From positions 124,001 to 188,000 of the forward strand of contig JAFFSR010000251.1 of assembly GCA_017163975.1 (NCBI GenBank): a DNA stretch of 64,000 bases, given 5' to 3'. Below the pieces are notes generated by a model that saw only the letters and a program-made list of their open reading frames with translations, was not told the DNA's origin and made no database searches. Source of the stretch: Anastatus disparis. Taxonomy: Eukaryota > Arthropoda > Insecta > Hymenoptera > Eupelmidae. Within the stretch, counting starts at the first letter, position 1. The number at the start of each line of letters is the position of its first letter. The position numbers and the translations under genes were made by a program. Positions 63,664-64,000 of the stretch are shown here, one piece after another.

Positions 63664-64000
63664 AAGCTTTATGAATATTACGATTGGAATTTCTGCGTAA
63701 ATCATAATCCACATTGGCCAATCATTTGAAATATACGCTCTCTGGATTTTCAAAGGATATCAATGTGTACGTGTACGACATTATTTCTGTACATTGTACC
63801 AAAAAAAAAAGTGTATGAAAGAATAGGGCATAAAACAAAAGATACAAGAGAGAGAAAAAAAAAGTGTCGGAAAAGAAGGAACAATTAGGCGAATGGGTAT
63901 AGGGATCAATCGATCGGATGTAACAGGATTAGGAGGAGTTAACGTTGTTTTCGCGGTCTCCTACACGCACTGACTACGTGCTTGTAATTAAGTAACCACA

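Larger units (their letters stand above)
52581..64000. other. Non-coding, microsatellite-rich region to the window end
   Basis: No gene, tRNA or larger mobile element is recognised. GC-richer GAGA/TCTC and TATATA blocks cover 52.8-55.6, 56.0-58.2, 58.8-59.5, 60.8-62.4 and 62.9-64.0 kb, separated by AT-rich DNA (55.6-56.0, 58.2-58.55, 59.5-60.8 and 62.4-62.9 kb). Long A and T homopolymers are common (for example 61046-61068). Open frames, including 52799-53152, 54027-54473, 59093-59447 and 62082-62339, are low-complexity and lack splice-consistent or family support. Confidence 0.55.

Overview
The window is eukaryotic nuclear DNA: AT-rich, with no operon-like packing, GT-AG introns, long (GA)n/(CT)n, (TA)n and poly-A/T tracts, a tRNA-derived SINE and a DNA transposon. 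The one gene that can be reconstructed is an animal-type RNF220. Small introns near its 3' end, one long 5' intron and the GAGA/TATA-rich non-coding DNA resemble an insect, plausibly a hymenopteran. The clade is an inference; no lineage-specific marker was found.

Layout. 1-6267 is AT-rich sequence downstream of the gene, holding an inverted-repeat (foldback) element at 1570-2038 and a SINE at 2146-2343. 6268-24966 on the minus strand is the RNF220 E3 ubiquitin ligase gene. It has six coding exons (24856-24739, 10053-9785, 9251-9005, 8516-8041, 6758-6684, 6339-6268). Splice sites and phases join without conflict into a 418-codon frame. The C3HC4 RING is built from the last three exons. A candidate Inr+DPE core promoter sits 110 bases before the start codon. 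The 14.7 kb first intron contains a near-perfect 104-base hairpin (15067-15170) whose pairing is best kept on the plus strand, a candidate small-RNA precursor.

24967-49054 is about 24 kb with no recognisable coding gene. It alternates AT-rich blocks with blocks of moderate GC full of GAGA, TCTC, TATATA and TTC/GAA microsatellites, and holds a second copy of the SINE in the opposite orientation (25977-26168). 49055-52580 is a DNA transposon with roughly 600-base terminal inverted repeats that look nearly identical, an irregular GATGGGT-type minisatellite, a small internal inverted repeat, and a transposase-like fragment of the tnp2/EnSpm (CACTA) type. 52581-64000 is again non-coding and microsatellite-rich.

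The only biochemical role that can be assigned with confidence is ubiquitin ligation by RNF220; the other features are repeats, mobile elements and candidate regulatory or small-RNA structures. No evidence was seen for bacterial or viral gene clusters, CRISPR or rRNA. Most longer open frames are low-complexity (Ser/Leu/Phe- or Arg/Glu/Lys-rich) readings of microsatellites and are not reported as genes.
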